Assembly: GCF_014201515.1 (NCBI RefSeq)
Contig: NZ_JACHEQ010000004.1
Location: 124,001-188,000, forward strand
Direction: 5' to 3'
DNA length: 64,000 nucleotides
From: Anoxybacillus mongoliensis
GTDB taxonomy: Bacteria; Bacillota; Bacilli; Bacillales; Anoxybacillaceae
Position numbers and translations under genes: made by a program. The notes beneath the pieces are model-generated. The model made no database searches. It saw only the letters and a list, made by a program, of their open reading frames with translations, and was not told the origin of the DNA. Shown piece by piece: positions 28,827 to 37,789 of this stretch. Within the stretch, counting starts at the first letter, position 1, and every line of letters begins with the position of its first letter.

Positions 28827-31454
28827 TTGGCGAACAAATTAGTCTTAATTGACGGCAACAGCATCGCTTATCGCGCTTTTTTTGCATTACCGCTCTTACA
28901 TAACGATAAAGGTGTTCATACAAACGCCATTTACGGCTTTACAACGATGTTAATGAAGCTTATTGAAGAAGAGCAACCGACGCATATGCTCGTTGCGTTT
29001 GATGCAGGAAAAACGACATTTCGACATGAAGTGTATACAGAATATAAGGGCGGAAGACAAAAAACGCCACCAGAATTATCAGAACAGCTTCCTTTTTTAC
29101 GTGAACTGCTTGATGCATATAACATTCGTACGTATGAACTTGAAAATTATGAAGCGGATGATATTATCGGGACGCTCGCAACACAGGCGGCAAAAGAAGG
29201 ATTTAACGTTGTCATCATTTCGGGTGATCGTGATTTAACTCAATTAGCGTCTGAACGCATTCATGTGCATGTGACAAAAAAAGGAATAACAGATATGGAA
29301 CGATATACGCCAGAACATATCTTTGAGAAGTATGGATTAACGCCTGGACAAATTGTTGATTTAAAAGGATTAATGGGGGATGCATCAGATAATATTCCGG
29401 GAGTTCCGGGAGTGGGAGAGAAAACGGCATTAAAATTATTAAAAGAATACGGAACAGTTGAACGTGTGCTTGCCTCACTTGAACATATTTCTGGAAAAAA
29501 ACTAAAGGAAAACTTGCGAACGTACCGTGAACAAGCGTTACTAAGTAAACAGTTGGCAACCATTCGTCGCGATGTTCCGCTGACGCTATCGCTCGATGAA
29601 TTAGCATGGCAGTCGTATGATGCAGGGAGATTGGCATCTTTATTTCAAGAGCTAGGTTTCACATCGCTAATGGACAAAATTAGTAATAATTCGAAAGAAC
29701 AACCAACGTTAACGGATATTTCATTTGTTACTGTTCAAACGATTGATGAACACATGTTGACAAATGAAGGTTCACTTGTTGTTGAAGTGATGGATGCGAA
29801 TTATCATCGAGCGTCTATTCTTGGCTTTGCGCTTGTCAATGAACGCGGACACTTTTTTATCCCGACGGACGTTGCTTTAGCGTCGTCTGCATTTAAAACG
29901 TGGCTTGAAGATGAGCAATGTAAAAAAAGTGTATTTGATGCAAAACGAGCGATCGTTGCGCTAAAGTGGCACGGTATTGACCTCAAAGGTGTCGATTTCG
30001 ATTTATTATTAGCCGCATATTTACTCAATCCGACAGATGCTAATGGCGATGTGGCAGCTATTGCAAAAACGAAACAATATACAGATGTACAAAGTGACGA
30101 AGAAGTATACGGAAAAGGCGCAAAACAAGCCGTTCCGTCGACAAGTGTATTAGCTGAACATCTTGTCCGAAAAGCAAGAGCGGTTGCTTCGTTGAAAGAA
30201 ACATATATTCATGAACTAAAACAAAATGAACAATTTGAATTGCTTATTCACTTAGAGTTACCACTTACGTTCATTTTGGCACAGATGGAGTTCTACGGTG
30301 TAAAAGTGGATGTAAATCGTTTGCAAGATATGGGGAAAGAATTCGCTGCTCAACTTCAACAAATTGAGCAACGCATTTATGAATTAGCAGGAACAACATT
30401 TAACATCAATTCCCCAAAACAACTAGGGACGATTTTGTTTGAGAAATTACAGTTGCCGGTTGTAAAAAAGACGAAAACAGGTTATTCAACCTCGGCGGAT
30501 GTTTTAGAAAAATTAGCGCCGTACCATGAAATCATCGAGCAAATTTTACATTATCGTCAGCTCGGAAAATTACAATCGACATATGTAGAAGGATTAATGA
30601 AAGTTGTTCGAAAAGATACAGGAAAAGTGCATACCATTTTCCAACAAGCGCTCACTCAAACAGGACGTTTAAGTTCAACGGAGCCCAATTTACAAAACAT
30701 TCCGATTCGTATTGAAGAGGGAAGAAAAATTCGCCAAGCGTTCGTCCCATCTTTTGATGATTGGGTGATTTTTTCTGCTGACTATTCGCAAATTGAGTTG
30801 CGGGTGTTAGCTCATATCGCTAACGATGAAAATTTAATCGCAGCATTTCATCATGATCTCGACATTCATACGAAAACAGCGATGGATATTTTTCATGTGA
30901 AAGAAGAAGAAGTGACTGCTCAAATGCGCCGGCAAGCAAAAGCTGTCAACTTCGGCATCGTTTATGGGATTAGCGACTACGGATTGTCGCAAAACTTAGG
31001 CATTACACGCAAAGAAGCAGCGGAATTTATCGAGCGCTATTTCCAGAGTTATCCGGGCGTAAAACGGTATATGCAAGAAATTATACAAGATGCAAAACAA
31101 AAAGGATATGTCACGACGTTGCTTCACCGTCGCCGTTATTTACCGGATATTACGAGCAGTAATTTTAATGTTCGTAGCTTTGCGGAGCGAACAGCGATGA
31201 ACACCCCTATTCAAGGAAGTGCAGCGGATATTATTAAAAAGGCGATGATTGATTTAGCTAGCCGTTTACGTGAAGAAGGACTACAAGCTCGTTTGTTGCT
31301 ACAAGTACATGACGAACTCATTTTAGAAGCGCCAAAAGAGGAAGTTAATTTGTTGAAAAACATTGTTCCCGATGTAATGGAAAATGCTGTTTCATTACGT
31401 GTTCCGCTAAAAGTCGATTATCATTTTGGACCGACGTGGTATGACGCAAAGTAA
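28827..31454 (+). CDS. polA: DNA polymerase I
   Basis: An 875-aa repair and Okazaki-processing polymerase. The 5'-3' nuclease (1 to about 290) starts LVLIDGNSIAYRAFFALP and holds DNIPGVPGVGEKTA. The 3'-5' proofreading-like domain (about 300-465) lacks the Asp-x-Glu motif: VVEVMDANYHR stands where catalytic acidic residues would be, as in the G. stearothermophilus enzyme. The polymerase domain has FSADYSQIELRVLAH, RRQAKAVNFGIVYG and the second catalytic Asp in QVHDELILE. Start is TTG with AGAGGGGG 8 nt upstream. mutM follows after 16 nt. Confidence 0.97.
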   Translation: MANKLVLIDGNSIAYRAFFALPLLHNDKGVHTNAIYGFTTMLMKLIEEEQPTHMLVAFDAGKTTFRHEVYTEYKGGRQKTPPELSEQLPFLRELLDAYNIRTYELENYEADDIIGTLATQAAKEGFNVVIISGDRDLTQLASERIHVHVTKKGITDMERYTPEHIFEKYGLTPGQIVDLKGLMGDASDNIPGVPGVGEKTALKLLKEYGTVERVLASLEHISGKKLKENLRTYREQALLSKQLATIRRDVPLTLSLDELAWQSYDAGRLASLFQELGFTSLMDKISNNSKEQPTLTDISFVTVQTIDEHMLTNEGSLVVEVMDANYHRASILGFALVNERGHFFIPTDVALASSAFKTWLEDEQCKKSVFDAKRAIVALKWHGIDLKGVDFDLLLAAYLLNPTDANGDVAAIAKTKQYTDVQSDEEVYGKGAKQAVPSTSVLAEHLVRKARAVASLKETYIHELKQNEQFELLIHLELPLTFILAQMEFYGVKVDVNRLQDMGKEFAAQLQQIEQRIYELAGTTFNINSPKQLGTILFEKLQLPVVKKTKTGYSTSADVLEKLAPYHEIIEQILHYRQLGKLQSTYVEGLMKVVRKDTGKVHTIFQQALTQTGRLSSTEPNLQNIPIRIEEGRKIRQAFVPSFDDWVIFSADYSQIELRVLAHIANDENLIAAFHHDLDIHTKTAMDIFHVKEEEVTAQMRRQAKAVNFGIVYGISDYGLSQNLGITRKEAAEFIERYFQSYPGVKRYMQEIIQDAKQKGYVTTLLHRRRYLPDITSSNFNVRSFAERTAMNTPIQGSAADIIKKAMIDLASRLREEGLQARLLLQVHDELILEAPKEEVNLLKNIVPDVMENAVSLRVPLKVDYHFGPTWYDAK

Positions 31455-31470
31455 GGAAGGGTGAACATGC

Positions 31471-32292
31471 ATGCCAGAATTACCGGAAGTCGAAACGGTG
31501 CGACGTACATTACTTCCTCTTGTTGTCGGTAAAACGATCGAACGTGTGAACGTGCTTTGGGAGAAAATCGTTCAACACCCTGAAGTAGAGACATTTTGCG
31601 AACGATTGAAAGGGCAAACAATTTACGACATCCAGCGGAGAGGGAAATTTTTAATTTTTCAATTGGATAATGTCGCTCTTGTTTCCCATTTGCGTATGGA
31701 AGGGCGTTATATATATGAAAAAGAAGATACACCATTTGATCGGCATACGCATGTCTTTTTTACATTTACCGATCGCACGGAACTTCGTTATCGCGATGTG
31801 CGGAAATTTGGTACGATGCATCTGTTCGATAAAGGAAAAGAATTACACGTTCCTCCTTTGTCAAATATCGGACTTGAGCCACTTGACGAGCAGTTTACTG
31901 TTTCATGGCTTAGCGACCAGCTTCAACGCACGAAGCGAACGATTAAAGCGACATTGCTTGATCAAACAATTGTCGCAGGATTAGGTAATATTTATGTCGA
32001 TGAAGTGTTGTTTCGTTCTTCCATCTCTCCAGAGCGTGTAGCAACTACGCTAACTGTCCAAGAAATCGAAGCGTTACATAAAGCGATCATTCAAACGATA
32101 CAAGAAGCGATTGAAAAAGGCGGAAGTACCGTTCGAACGTACGTTAATACGCAAGGGAAGACAGGGACGTTTCAAACGCAATTATATGTATACGGCCGAG
32201 CAAACATGCCGTGCCGTCGTTGTGGGACACCTATTATAAAGACAACTGTGGCTAATCGCGGTACACATTATTGTCAGCATTGTCAAACATAG
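31471..32292 (+). CDS. mutM: Formamidopyrimidine-DNA glycosylase
   Basis: A 273-aa base-excision repair enzyme removing 8-oxoguanine and formamidopyrimidines with AP lyase activity. The N-terminal catalytic Pro-Glu (MPELPEVETVRR) is present, as are Lys in RDVRKFGT, the helix-two-turn-helix region with LGNIYVDEVLF, and a C-terminal zinc finger (CRRCG and CQHC). Together with polA and downstream coaE it keeps the B. subtilis order. Confidence 0.96.
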   Translation: MPELPEVETVRRTLLPLVVGKTIERVNVLWEKIVQHPEVETFCERLKGQTIYDIQRRGKFLIFQLDNVALVSHLRMEGRYIYEKEDTPFDRHTHVFFTFTDRTELRYRDVRKFGTMHLFDKGKELHVPPLSNIGLEPLDEQFTVSWLSDQLQRTKRTIKATLLDQTIVAGLGNIYVDEVLFRSSISPERVATTLTVQEIEALHKAIIQTIQEAIEKGGSTVRTYVNTQGKTGTFQTQLYVYGRANMPCRRCGTPIIKTTVANRGTHYCQHCQT

Positions 32293-32359
32293 CATAAGAA
32301 CATTGCCTAGGCCTCTTCCATATACTATGGTAGCTTTTCAAAGGAAGGGGCGGGCGTAT

Positions 32360-32983
32360 ATGATTACGTGGTCTTTAGTTTTGCTTGCTTTAGCTGTGAG
32401 CATCGACGGTTTGACTGTCGGTGTTACGTATGGTATGCGGAATGTACATATTCCGCTTCGTTCGTTGCTTATTATTTCGCTTTTTTCATGCATGACATTT
32501 TTAGTAGCGATGGGCATTGGTCGCATGCTTTATATGTTTTTTTCACCAACCGTTGCTAATGCAATGGGTGGGAGTATATTAATCATATTAGGATTATGGA
32601 TGATCATTCAATTTATGCTTAAAAGAGATGACAATGAAGAAAAGTTTTTAATGAACGTAGAAATTCGTTCGCTCGGTATTGTCATTCAAATTTTACGCAA
32701 ACCGACGATGGCTGATTTTGACCGCTCGGGAACGATTACAGGGATGGAGGCGGTATTTTTAGGCATCGCCCTGTCGCTCGATGCGTTTGGAGCAGGCGTG
32801 AGCGCGGCGCTTTTAAATTATTCTGTGTTGTTTACTACATTTCTCGTTTGTTTGCTTAGCTTTAGTTTTTTATTTAGTGGATTAAAAATTGGAAAATCGT
32901 TTAGGAAGTATGACTGGCTACAAAAATACTCGTTTTTACCTGGGATTATGCTTATTGTTATTGGTATTTTTAAAATGAGGTAG
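32360..32983 (+). CDS. ytaF: Sporulation-associated membrane protein YtaF
   Basis: A 207-aa membrane protein with about six hydrophobic segments arranged as two similar halves, each with an Asp-containing motif (AVSIDGLTVGVTYG and ALSLDAFGAGVSAA), which is the MntP/YtaF architecture of small-ion exporters. YtaF is annotated as a sporulation membrane protein in Bacillus; the substrate is unknown. The ATG at 32360 has AGGGGCGG 7-8 nt upstream. coaE starts 9 nt after its stop. Confidence 0.87.
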   Translation: MITWSLVLLALAVSIDGLTVGVTYGMRNVHIPLRSLLIISLFSCMTFLVAMGIGRMLYMFFSPTVANAMGGSILIILGLWMIIQFMLKRDDNEEKFLMNVEIRSLGIVIQILRKPTMADFDRSGTITGMEAVFLGIALSLDAFGAGVSAALLNYSVLFTTFLVCLLSFSFLFSGLKIGKSFRKYDWLQKYSFLPGIMLIVIGIFKMR

Positions 32984-32991
32984 GGGTGAGG

Positions 32992-33597
32992 ATGGTGTTA
33001 ACGATCGGATTAACTGGGGGCATCGCTAGTGGGAAAAGTACGGTCGCGGCAATGTTCCGTGACTTACATATTCCTGTCATCGATGCAGATGAAATCGCTC
33101 ATCGTGTCACATCAGTTGATGGCGAGGCATATCAACCGATTATAGAGACGTTTGGGAGCGACATTTTAGATTCAAATGGTGCAATTGATCGACGTAAGCT
33201 TGGTGCGATCGTATTTCATGATGAACAAAAGCGAAAACAGCTAAATGCCATTGTCCATCCCCTTGTTCGCAAACATATGTTGCAACAAAAAGAGCAATAT
33301 GCAAGAGAAGGGAAAAAAGCAGTTGTTCTTGACATTCCGCTTTTATTTGAAAGTAAATTACAGCATCTCGTTGACCGTATTCTCGTTGTGTATGTGGATG
33401 AACAAACTCAACTTCGTCGCCTTTGTGAGCGCAATGGATTTTCCGTTGAAGAAGCATGGGCGCGGATAAAAGCACAAATGCCACTTGAAGAAAAAAGAAA
33501 AAAAGCAGATGAGATCATCGATAATAATGGAACGATCGAAGAAACGAAACAACAATTGCACACCTGTTTAATGCGCTGGGGTGTCCTTGAAAAATAG
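32992..33597 (+). CDS. coaE: Dephospho-CoA kinase
   Basis: A 201-aa kinase doing the last step of coenzyme A synthesis. The P-loop is GLTGGIASGKST, followed by the substrate segment DADEIAHRV and VVLDIPLLFES. Start is ATG at 32992, with GTG 32995 as a close alternative; AGGGGTGAGG is just upstream of both. Its 3' end forms part of a terminator. Confidence 0.94.
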   Translation: MVLTIGLTGGIASGKSTVAAMFRDLHIPVIDADEIAHRVTSVDGEAYQPIIETFGSDILDSNGAIDRRKLGAIVFHDEQKRKQLNAIVHPLVRKHMLQQKEQYAREGKKAVVLDIPLLFESKLQHLVDRILVVYVDEQTQLRRLCERNGFSVEEAWARIKAQMPLEEKRKKADEIIDNNGTIEETKQQLHTCLMRWGVLEK

Positions 33598-33614
33598 GAT
33601 GCCCTTTTTTTATT
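33579..33614 (+). terminator. Terminator overlapping coaE stop
   Basis: GGGTGTCCT and AGGATGCCC pair over 9 bp including G-U pairs, followed by TTTTTTTATTTTTTT. The first arm lies in the coaE coding sequence. Confidence 0.75.
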
Positions 33615-33638
33615 TTTTTATAGCATAAACACCTTAAA

Positions 33639-33683
33639 AATGTTATACTATTTTTGTATATAACAGATAAATAGTATAACACA
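33639..33683. promoter_or_regulatory. Paired CcpN-type operators before gapB
   Basis: GTTATACTATTT (33642-33653) and AAATAGTATAAC (33669-33680) are a perfect 12-bp inverted repeat around the gapB promoter region. Read outward, both arms fit the CcpN binding consensus known from B. subtilis gapB and pckA: AATGTTATACT on + and TGTGTTATACT on -. TTGTAT (33654) and TATAAC (33675) between and within the arms could be the promoter. Repression by CcpN during glycolysis is therefore likely. Confidence 0.7.
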
Positions 33684-33704
33684 TATATCGAAAGGGGCTA
33701 TATA

Positions 33705-34733
33705 ATGAAAGCGAGAGTAGCAATTAACGGATTCGGACGCATTGGACGTATGGTGTTCCGAAAAGCTATTATGGAACATGATGTTGACATTGTAGCGATT
33801 AATGCGAGCTATCCGCCTGAAACGTTAGCTCATTTAATAAAATATGATTCAAATCACGGTAAATTTGATGGGGACGTCATTCCAGTTGAAGACGGCTTAA
33901 TTGTGAACGGAAAAAAAGTACAATTATTAAATTCACGTGATCCACGAGCACTGCCATGGGGGGAGCTTCAAATCGATATCGTTATAGAAGCAACCGGAAA
34001 GTTTAATGCAAAAGAAAAAGCTATGATGCACGTCGAAGCAGGAGCAAAGCGCGTCATTTTAACTGCACCTGGAAAAGATGAAGATGTAACGATTGTTATG
34101 GGAGTCAATGAACATATGCTTTCTCCAGAGCACGTCATCATTTCAAATGCTTCGTGTACAACAAACTGTTTGGCGCCTGTTGTGAAAGTGCTTGATGAAG
34201 CATTTGGGATTGAAAATGGACTCATGACAACTGTCCATGCATATACGAACGACCAAAAAAATATTGACAATCCGCATAAAGATTTACGTCGTGCACGTTC
34301 ATGCGCACAATCGATCATTCCGACAACAACAGGTGCGGCGAAAGCGTTAGCGCTTGTATTACCACATCTAAAGGGGAAAATGCATGGTATGGCGTTGCGC
34401 GTTCCAACACCAAACGTTTCACTTGTTGACGTCGTTGTCGATGTGAAAAAAGACGTCACCGTCGATGAAGTGAATGAAACGTTTATGCAGGCTGCGCGTG
34501 GATCACTAAAAGGTATTTTAGACGTGACGATGGAACCACTTGTGTCAATTGATTTTAATACAAATCCACATTCTGCTATTGTTGATGGATTATCGACAAT
34601 GGTCATCGAAAATCGAAAAGTAAAAGTATTAGCATGGTATGATAATGAATGGGGCTATTCATGTCGCGTTGTCGACTTAACAAAGCTTGTTGCGAAACAG
34701 TTGTTAAAAAATGAAACGGTTACGATGTCATAA
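33705..34733 (+). CDS. gapB: Gluconeogenic glyceraldehyde-3-phosphate dehydrogenase
   Basis: A 342-aa enzyme of the GapB type, used for gluconeogenesis with NADP in B. subtilis. The nucleotide motif is AINGFGRIGRMVFR, catalytic Cys lies in SNASCTTNCLAP, and YPPETLAHLIKYDSNHGKF is typical of GapB rather than glycolytic GapA. AAAGGGG lies upstream of the ATG. Dyad operators upstream and speD downstream match the B. subtilis neighbourhood, but here a terminator and a separate promoter divide gapB from speD. Confidence 0.94.
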   Translation: MKARVAINGFGRIGRMVFRKAIMEHDVDIVAINASYPPETLAHLIKYDSNHGKFDGDVIPVEDGLIVNGKKVQLLNSRDPRALPWGELQIDIVIEATGKFNAKEKAMMHVEAGAKRVILTAPGKDEDVTIVMGVNEHMLSPEHVIISNASCTTNCLAPVVKVLDEAFGIENGLMTTVHAYTNDQKNIDNPHKDLRRARSCAQSIIPTTTGAAKALALVLPHLKGKMHGMALRVPTPNVSLVDVVVDVKKDVTVDEVNETFMQAARGSLKGILDVTMEPLVSIDFNTNPHSAIVDGLSTMVIENRKVKVLAWYDNEWGYSCRVVDLTKLVAKQLLKNETVTMS

Positions 34734-34761
34734 CGCTGGGGGTTCCAGCGTTATTTTTTTA
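34730..34761 (+). terminator. Terminator after gapB
   Basis: ATAACGCTGG and CCAGCGTTAT form a perfect 10-bp stem with a 5-nt loop followed by seven T. It includes the gapB stop codon. Confidence 0.9.
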
Positions 34762-34790
34762 CCCATTTTATAAAAAAATAAAAAACGATA

Positions 34791-34819
34791 TTGAAAAAAA
34801 GATATAAACGAAGTATACT
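34791..34819 (+). promoter_or_regulatory. Sigma-A promoter for speD
   Basis: TTGAAA (34791-34796) and TATACT (34814-34819) are 17 nt apart, a near-consensus promoter. The predicted transcript starts near 34826, leaving a leader of about 148 nt before the speD ATG. Confidence 0.7.
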
Positions 34820-34825
34820 ATTTTT

Positions 34826-34973
34826 CGTGAACTTCTTGAACGCGTGGTAATGTGACTACTTAAAGGGTTAGGACCTCTTTGGACTAACTTTCCCCCGTGG
34901 TAGTTGTACATTCCAGAAAGCAAAAGAAATTCATCGTTTATTTTTTTAAAATTCATAAAAGGGGGATACGATC
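34826..34973 (+). ncRNA. Candidate structured speD leader RNA
   Basis: The leader can fold as a hairpin. The inner stem is AAGGGTTAG region (34863-34871) with CTAACTTT (34884-34891), perfect in GTTAG/CTAAC. The outer stem is ACTACT (34855-34860) with GGTAGT (34899-34904). CGTGGTA occurs twice, at 34843-34849 and 34896-34902, and either copy can pair with the same ACTAC, so two folds compete. CCCCC (34892-34896) in the internal loop is complementary to the GGGGG ribosome site (34961-34965). This looks like a translational switch. I do not recognise it as a named riboswitch class; the folding is drawn by eye. Confidence 0.5.
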
Positions 34974-35348
34974 ATGGATACAATGGGTCGTCACGTTATC
35001 TCAGAACTTTGGGGATGCGATTTTGATAAGTTGAATGACATGGAGTTTATTGAAAAAACATTTGTTGATGCAGCATTGAAGTCTGGTGCTGAAATTCGTG
35101 AAGTTGCGTTTCATAAATTTGCACCACAAGGCGTTAGCGGTGTTGTTATCATTTCTGAATCACATTTAACTATTCATAGTTTTCCAGAACATGGTTATGC
35201 GAGCATCGATGTTTACACATGTGGACATCTAGATCCAACGATTGCAGCTGACTATATTGCAGAAGCATTAGGTGCGCAAACGCGTGAAACAATTGAATTG
35301 CCTCGTGGTATGGGCCCAATTGAAATTAAACAAGCAAAAGCTTTATAA
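34974..35348 (+). CDS. speD: S-adenosylmethionine decarboxylase proenzyme
   Basis: A 124-aa pyruvoyl enzyme giving decarboxylated SAM, the aminopropyl donor for spermidine. The autocleavage site is Glu62-Ser63 in [16 protein letters not shown], where Ser63 becomes the pyruvoyl group; catalytic His68 and Cys83 (VYTCGH) are present. Length is that of the short bacterial class. GGGGG lies 8 nt before the ATG and is the target of the complementary CCCCC in the leader. Confidence 0.96.
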   Translation: MDTMGRHVISELWGCDFDKLNDMEFIEKTFVDAALKSGAEIREVAFHKFAPQGVSGVVIISESHLTIHSFPEHGYASIDVYTCGHLDPTIAADYIAEALGAQTRETIELPRGMGPIEIKQAKAL

Positions 35349-35363
35349 TAAAATGTAAGAGAA

Positions 35364-35394
35364 AAAGAGGTGTAGATTCTGCACCTCTTTTTAT
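35364..35394 (+). terminator. Terminator after speD
   Basis: AAAGAGGTG and CACCTCTTT form a 9-bp perfect stem with a 9-nt loop and a TTTTTAT tail. Confidence 0.85.
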
Positions 35395-35422
35395 CATTCA
35401 TTGAAAAGCGAGGAGACGAACG

Positions 35423-35815
35423 GTGAAATGGAAATACGTATTAACAAATCATAATGAAACATCTGAACGTCACCCGGATGAACAACTAAAAAGTCGCTAT
35501 TATAAAACAACACAGTCTGCTGCATTACAAGCGGTAAAAGAAATATTTGAACAAATGGATGGATGTCGCATTGTGGCGATTTCAGCAGAACACGGAGAAA
35601 TAAGCGTATCACTCACGAAAGGAAAAAAAGCATTTATTGTTGCGACAATCGTTTCTGTTCGCCCATTTGAAACAGCCGTTGATTTTTCAGTAACGACAGA
35701 AACAACATGGTTGCCGATTGATTTTGGATTTAGTCGCCAACTTATTATTCGTTTATACGATCAATTAGCTAAACGATTCACATATATCGGATCAGGAATA
35801 TATGGCGATAAATAG
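35423..35815 (+). CDS. Uncharacterised cytosolic protein
   Basis: A 130-aa soluble protein that I do not recognise. It starts [20 protein letters not shown] and has no membrane segment, Cys pair or obvious catalytic motif; the middle ([20 protein letters not shown]-like beta pattern) alternates beta strands and the C-terminus has [20 protein letters not shown] start with GAGGAG 7 nt upstream. It lies between speD and nrdR, where B. subtilis has no equivalent that I can recall. Codon use looks like its neighbours. Confidence 0.75.
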   Translation: MKWKYVLTNHNETSERHPDEQLKSRYYKTTQSAALQAVKEIFEQMDGCRIVAISAEHGEISVSLTKGKKAFIVATIVSVRPFETAVDFSVTTETTWLPIDFGFSRQLIIRLYDQLAKRFTYIGSGIYGDK

Positions 35816-35877
35816 TTGTATATACGCCTTTTTTTGTCTACTATAAGGGTAAGATTACTGCTAGGGAGCTGATACAT

Positions 35878-36348
35878 ATGAAATGCCCGTCGTGTCACCA
35901 CAATGGAACGCGCGTGCTCGACTCGCGTCCGGTTGATGAAGGGCGTTCCATTCGCCGTCGGCGTGAATGTGAACGTTGTCATTTTCGGTTCACAACGTTT
36001 GAACGGATTGAAGAGACGCCGTTAATTGTTGTGAAGAAAGAAGGAACGAGAGAAGAATTTAGTCGTGAAAAAATATTACGAGGGCTCATTAAAGCGTGTG
36101 AAAAACGTCCGGTTGCGCTTGAACAGCTAGAGGAAGTGACGCAACAAATTGAACGAGAGCTGCGCAATAGCGGTATAAATGAAGTGAAAAGCGAAACAAT
36201 TGGAGAAATGGTCATGGAACGGTTATCGAAAATTGATGAAGTCGCTTATGTTCGTTTTGCTTCTGTATACCGTCAATTTAAAGATTTAAATGTCTTTATC
36301 GAGGAATTAAAAGAACTTATTAAAAAAGAACAAGGAGAAAGGGCATAA
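35878..36348 (+). CDS. nrdR: Transcriptional regulator NrdR
   Basis: A 156-aa repressor of ribonucleotide reductase genes that senses ATP/dATP. The N-terminal zinc ribbon has the two Cys pairs ([10 protein letters not shown] and [13 protein letters not shown]), followed by an ATP-cone domain (about 49-139) starting [16 protein letters not shown]. Its position before dnaB and dnaI is conserved in Bacillus and links dNTP supply with replication start. Confidence 0.96.
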   Translation: MKCPSCHHNGTRVLDSRPVDEGRSIRRRRECERCHFRFTTFERIEETPLIVVKKEGTREEFSREKILRGLIKACEKRPVALEQLEEVTQQIERELRNSGINEVKSETIGEMVMERLSKIDEVAYVRFASVYRQFKDLNVFIEELKELIKKEQGERA

Positions 36349-36381
36349 TGTGCTCTTTTTCATATGAAGAAGGTCGATAAT

Positions 36382-37779
36382 ATGGAGTATAGTTGGAAAG
36401 AATTAATTGCCGTCGACCGATATATTGTGCATGCGAATGGGGTTTTAAGCGAACTAGACCGAAAAGTATTGACGCTTTTATATCAACCTTTAATCGGGGC
36501 TCAAGCGTACAGCTTATATATGACGTTATGGAGTGAACTGGAGCAAGCACGCTTATGGAGCGAGGAGACAACACACCATAGTTTAATGGCAATTATGCAA
36601 TGCAGTTTGCCAACGATATATGCTGAACGTTTAAAGCTTGAGGGCATTGGGCTGTTGAATACGTATGTGAAGCGCACAAATGAAAATGATGAACGCGTAT
36701 TTATTTATGAACTTTGCCTCCCTCTTACACCAGAACAATTTTTTACTGATGGTGTTTTAAACGTATTTTTATATGATCGTGTCGGAAAAACAAAATTTCA
36801 AAAGTTGAAAAAGTTTTTTTCTGATCGTGCCATCGATCGCACTTCTTTCGTACCCGTTACTCGCTCATTTCACGATGTATTTTCATCGATCCAACCTGAA
36901 AAAATGATTCATAAGTTAAGCGACGAAGCGAAACAAGAAGTCATGTTGCAAGACGGACATCAGTATATTGGAAAAGAACAAGCGATGTATACGATGCGAG
37001 ATGATATATTTGATTTTGACACATTTTATGCAGGACTGTCCCATCATCTCGTCCCACGTCGTGCGATTACTGAAAAAGTGAAAGATGCGATCAAAAAGCT
37101 AGCCTTCTTATATGGCATTGGCCCGCTGGACATGCAAAAAATTGTGATGAGCGTTATCGATCCGGCAGAACAAATTGATATCGAAGCATTAAGAAAAGCA
37201 GCACAAGAATGGTATCAATTTGAACGTGGTGAGTCGCTTCCGCGTCTATATGATCGTGTGCAGCCGTTAGAGGAGCGCACGATGGCGCATGTCGAGCCAA
37301 AAAACGAAGAAGAATATTTAATGAAACAGCTCGAAACCGTTTCACCGAGACAACTACTTATGGACTTCTCTGGTGGCGTTGAGCCAGCGCTAGCAGACTT
37401 GCAGCTCATTGAAGAGATTATGTTTAAACAAAAATTGCCACCAGGTGTTATGAATGTGCTTATTTATTACGTCATGTTGCGTACAGATATGAAGCTTCCG
37501 AAAAAATATGTAGAAAAGATCGCTAGTTCATGGGCGCGAAAAAAAGTGCGCACAGTGAAGCAAGCGATGGAATTAGCGAAAAAGGAAGCGCGTGAATACG
37601 AAACATTTATAAAAGAAAAAGAGAAAAAAGGTTCGAAAAAGCCGATTCGTACTGAGCTATTGCCAGATTGGTTACAAACAGATTACTCACAATTTGAGCG
37701 AAAACAAGTGAAATCGGAAGAAGAGCTAGAACAAAAACGGCGCGAGTTGGAAGAACGGTTGAAAAAGCCGAAAAGTTAG
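36382..37779 (+). CDS. dnaB: Replication initiation / membrane attachment protein DnaB
   Basis: A 465-aa Gram-positive DnaB (not the E. coli helicase), which with DnaD and DnaI loads the DnaC helicase at oriC and at restart sites. The N-terminal winged-helix region opens MEYSWKELIAVDRYIVHANG, and a DnaB/DnaD C-terminal domain with a Lys/Glu-rich coiled tail occupies about 300-465. The ATG at 36382 is preferred over 36364 since AAGAAGG lies 8 nt before it and it aligns with B. subtilis. dnaI follows after 10 nt. Confidence 0.93.
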   Translation: MEYSWKELIAVDRYIVHANGVLSELDRKVLTLLYQPLIGAQAYSLYMTLWSELEQARLWSEETTHHSLMAIMQCSLPTIYAERLKLEGIGLLNTYVKRTNENDERVFIYELCLPLTPEQFFTDGVLNVFLYDRVGKTKFQKLKKFFSDRAIDRTSFVPVTRSFHDVFSSIQPEKMIHKLSDEAKQEVMLQDGHQYIGKEQAMYTMRDDIFDFDTFYAGLSHHLVPRRAITEKVKDAIKKLAFLYGIGPLDMQKIVMSVIDPAEQIDIEALRKAAQEWYQFERGESLPRLYDRVQPLEERTMAHVEPKNEEEYLMKQLETVSPRQLLMDFSGGVEPALADLQLIEEIMFKQKLPPGVMNVLIYYVMLRTDMKLPKKYVEKIASSWARKKVRTVKQAMELAKKEAREYETFIKEKEKKGSKKPIRTELLPDWLQTDYSQFERKQVKSEEELEQKRRELEERLKKPKS

Positions 37780-37789
37780 GGGATAAATG

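Noticed and set aside
33968-34606. 212-codon antisense frame in gapB
   Set aside because: Shadow frame made by codon bias; no motif and no ribosome site.
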